A stretch of DNA of 64,000 nucleotides, taken from NCBI RefSeq assembly GCF_020524585.1, contig NZ_JAIVLK010000005.1, positions 124,001-188,000 of the forward strand. Direction: 5' to 3'. Shown here piece after piece: positions 62,174 through 64,000 of this stretch. The stretch is from Celeribacter naphthalenivorans (lineage in GTDB: Bacteria; Pseudomonadota; Alphaproteobacteria; Rhodobacterales; Rhodobacteraceae). Position 1 is the stretch's first letter. The number at the start of each line of letters is the position of its first letter. A program made the position numbers and the translations under genes. Below the pieces are notes generated by a model. It was not told the DNA's origin and did no database searches. It saw only the letters and a list, made by a program, of their open reading frames with translations.

Positions 62174-64000
62174 ATGACGCACGTCGACAAATCCGGCCTC
62201 AAGGTCGCCCAAGAGCTTGCCCAATTCATCGAAACAGAGGCCCTGCCGGGCACGGGTGTGACGGCGGAGGCGTTTTGGGACGGTCTGGCGGGGATGGTGC
62301 GCGATCTGGGGCCGAAGAACCGCGCGCTGCTGAACAAACGCGAAGAGATTCAGACCCAGATCGACGACTGGCATCTGGTCCGCAAAGGGCAGGATTTTGA
62401 TGCCGCAGACTATACGGCGTTTCTGAAAGAGATCGGCTATCTCGTCCCGGAAGGTCCTGATTTTCAGATCGAAACCAGCAAAATCGACCCGGAATTCGCC
62501 ACCAAGCCGGGGCCGCAGCTTGTCGTGCCGATCACCAATGCGCGCTACGCGTTGAACGCCGCGAATGCCCGCTGGGGTTCGCTTTACGATGCGCTTTACG
62601 GCACGGACGCGCTGGGCGATCTGCCCGGCCAAAATGGGGGTGGCAAGGGCTATGACGCCGAGCGTGGCGCGCGGGTGATTGCCTGGGCCAAGGCGCATCT
62701 GGACGCGGTCACGCCGCTCGCGGGGGGCTCCTGGGCCGATGTGACCAAGCTCACCGTGACCAACGGGATGTTGCTGGTCGATGGCACGATGGGCGAGACC
62801 GGTCTGGCCGATCCGGCGCAATTTGCGGGCGCCTCTGAGGGCCATGTGCTTCTTGAGCAAAACGGCCTCTACATCGACATCGTGATTGATCCTTCGACGC
62901 CCGTGGGGGCGCAGGATAAGGCCGGGATTTCCGACATTCTGCTTGAGGCCGCCGTCTCCGCGATCATGGATTGCGAGGATTCTGTCGCGGCCGTGGATGC
63001 CGAGGAAAAAGTTGGCGCCTACCGCAACTGGCTTGGCCTGATGAAGGGTGATCTGACCGAAGAGGTCGCGAAAGGCGGCAAGACGTTCACCCGTGCGCTT
63101 CATGGTGATCGTCTGTTCACGGCGCCGGACGGATCGGAGGTCACCCTGCAAGGCCGTGCCATGATGTTGGTGCGCAATGTGGGCCATCTGATGACCAACC
63201 CGGCGATCCTCTACGCGGAAGGGTTGGAGATCGGCGAGGGCATCATGGACGCGCTTGTGACCGCGATGATCGCCATGCACGACCTGCAAAAAACCACAGG
63301 CCCGCGCAACTCGCGCGAAGGCTCCGTCTATGTCGTGAAACCGAAGATGCACGGGCCGGAAGAGGTGGCTTTCGCGGATGAGATTTTCACCCGTGTCGAA
63401 GAGATATTGGGCCTCGAGCCCAACACCGTCAAACTCGGCATCATGGACGAAGAACGCCGCACCTCGGTGAACCTCAAAGAGTGTATCCGCGCCGCCAAAC
63501 ACCGCGTCGCCTTTATCAACACCGGCTTTCTGGACCGCACCGGCGACGAGATTCACACCTCGATGGAAGCCGGGCCGATGATCCGCAAAGGCGAGATGAA
63601 GGATCAGCCGTGGATCAAATCTTATGAGGAGCGCAACGTCGATATTGGCCTTGCCTGTGGTCTCAAAGGACGCGCGCAGATCGGCAAGGGCATGTGGGCC
63701 ATGCCGGACCTGATGCATGCGATGCTGGAGACGAAAATCGGCCATCCAAAAGCGGGCGCGACCTGTGCCTGGGTGCCGTCGCCCACTGCGGCCACGCTGC
63801 ACGCGACGCATTATCACAAGGTCGATGTCTTCGCCGTTCAGGATGAGATCGCCAAAGGCGGGGCGCGCGGCACGCTCGACGACCTTTTGACCATTCCGGT
63901 GGCGAAAGGCGTCAACTGGTCCGACGATGAAATCACCGCTGAGATTGAAAACAATGCCCAAGGCATCCTTGGATATGTGGTGCGCTGGATCGACCAAGGC
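62174..64000 (+). CDS. glcB: Malate synthase G (3' partial)
   Basis: Condenses glyoxylate and acetyl-CoA to malate, allowing growth on C2 compounds. The frame is open from ATG 62174 to the end of the window (609 codons); isoform G is about 720 aa, so the last ~110 are outside. Distinctive features are '[24 protein letters not shown]' (read in parts), '[28 protein letters not shown]' (read in parts), '[12 protein letters not shown]', '[17 protein letters not shown]' region, and '[19 protein letters not shown]'. The long insertion typical of type G is present. 189 bp separate it from divergent pepN. Confidence 0.95.
   Translation, partial: MTHVDKSGLKVAQELAQFIETEALPGTGVTAEAFWDGLAGMVRDLGPKNRALLNKREEIQTQIDDWHLVRKGQDFDAADYTAFLKEIGYLVPEGPDFQIETSKIDPEFATKPGPQLVVPITNARYALNAANARWGSLYDALYGTDALGDLPGQNGGGKGYDAERGARVIAWAKAHLDAVTPLAGGSWADVTKLTVTNGMLLVDGTMGETGLADPAQFAGASEGHVLLEQNGLYIDIVIDPSTPVGAQDKAGISDILLEAAVSAIMDCEDSVAAVDAEEKVGAYRNWLGLMKGDLTEEVAKGGKTFTRALHGDRLFTAPDGSEVTLQGRAMMLVRNVGHLMTNPAILYAEGLEIGEGIMDALVTAMIAMHDLQKTTGPRNSREGSVYVVKPKMHGPEEVAFADEIFTRVEEILGLEPNTVKLGIMDEERRTSVNLKECIRAAKHRVAFINTGFLDRTGDEIHTSMEAGPMIRKGEMKDQPWIKSYEERNVDIGLACGLKGRAQIGKGMWAMPDLMHAMLETKIGHPKAGATCAWVPSPTAATLHATHYHKVDVFAVQDEIAKGGARGTLDDLLTIPVAKGVNWSDDEITAEIENNAQGILGYVVRWIDQG

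Noticed and set aside
59435-63997. A single minus-strand open frame of 1520 codons
   Set aside because: Only 59435-61984 encodes PepN. The rest is antisense to malate synthase G, which has a clear family sequence on the plus strand; the upstream half has no recognisable motif.

Overview
This 64 kb window is a stretch of GC-rich bacterial chromosome, most consistent with an alphaproteobacterium of the Rhodobacteraceae (Roseobacter group). That placement is inferred from gene content and order: secG-pyrG, glyQ-DUF6446-glyS-ppdK, hflK-hflC-degP, folB-folP-glmM, ftsY with yciB, ilvC facing an Lrp gene, MetZ under a SAM-II riboswitch, FolE2 and malate synthase G. I do not claim a genus. No rRNA, tRNA, CRISPR array, insertion sequence or prophage was recognised.

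Layout. 1-8.9 kb: the end of a PaiB-like gene, pyrG and secG, a GNAT gene convergent with ada, purA with a DUF2842 gene, and a very acidic 710-aa protein of unknown role. 9-18 kb: thiamine diphosphokinase, a DMT transporter, ybaN, rpiA, glutathione reductase, and the membrane quality-control set hflK-hflC-degP. 17.7-25.9 kb: a P-loop ATPase, a peptidoglycan-binding lipoprotein, ferredoxin, purD, xseA and an AlkB-type hydroxylase, with a repeat-rich 529-bp gap at 20.2-20.8 kb. 26-30 kb: lysoplasmalogenase-like protein, ftsY, a DMT transporter and yciB. 30-33 kb: a minus-strand operon of two serine hydrolases around a glutathione transferase. 33-37.8 kb: SAM-II riboswitch with metZ, then folE2 and trkH. 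37.8-39.6 kb: a SPOR/peptidoglycan-binding protein with a degenerate trypsin fold. 39.9-46.3 kb: glycyl-tRNA synthetase subunits and a PPDK-like enzyme. 46.5-50.6 kb: a SleB-type hydrolase and folB-folP-glmM. 50.7-55.1 kb: small envelope genes, a hemerythrin-like protein, a DMT transporter, an AT-rich orphan gene and ilvC. 55.3-58.1 kb: two Lrp/AsnC genes flanking an unknown gene, then a Tat-exported intradiol dioxygenase. 58.1-64 kb: cytochrome b, cytochrome c-prime, pepN and the first 609 codons of malate synthase G.

Most of the window is ordinary core genome: purine and pyrimidine synthesis (purA, purD, pyrG), folate (folE2, folB, folP), methionine and branched-chain amino acids (metZ, ilvC), protein export and quality control (secG, ftsY, yciB, hflKC, degP), and envelope building (glmM, cell-wall hydrolase).

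The items most worth a second look are an AT-rich orphan gene (53274-54050) carrying an RNxxxH motif typical of HEPN ribonucleases; the Lrp-unknown-Lrp cassette (55307-57162); a pair of perfect 12-bp palindromes upstream of the cytochrome c-prime gene; a PPDK-like enzyme whose nucleotide-binding half looks degenerate; a likely pseudoprotease; and several repeat structures in intergenic DNA. All function calls come from reading the sequence by eye, without database searches.
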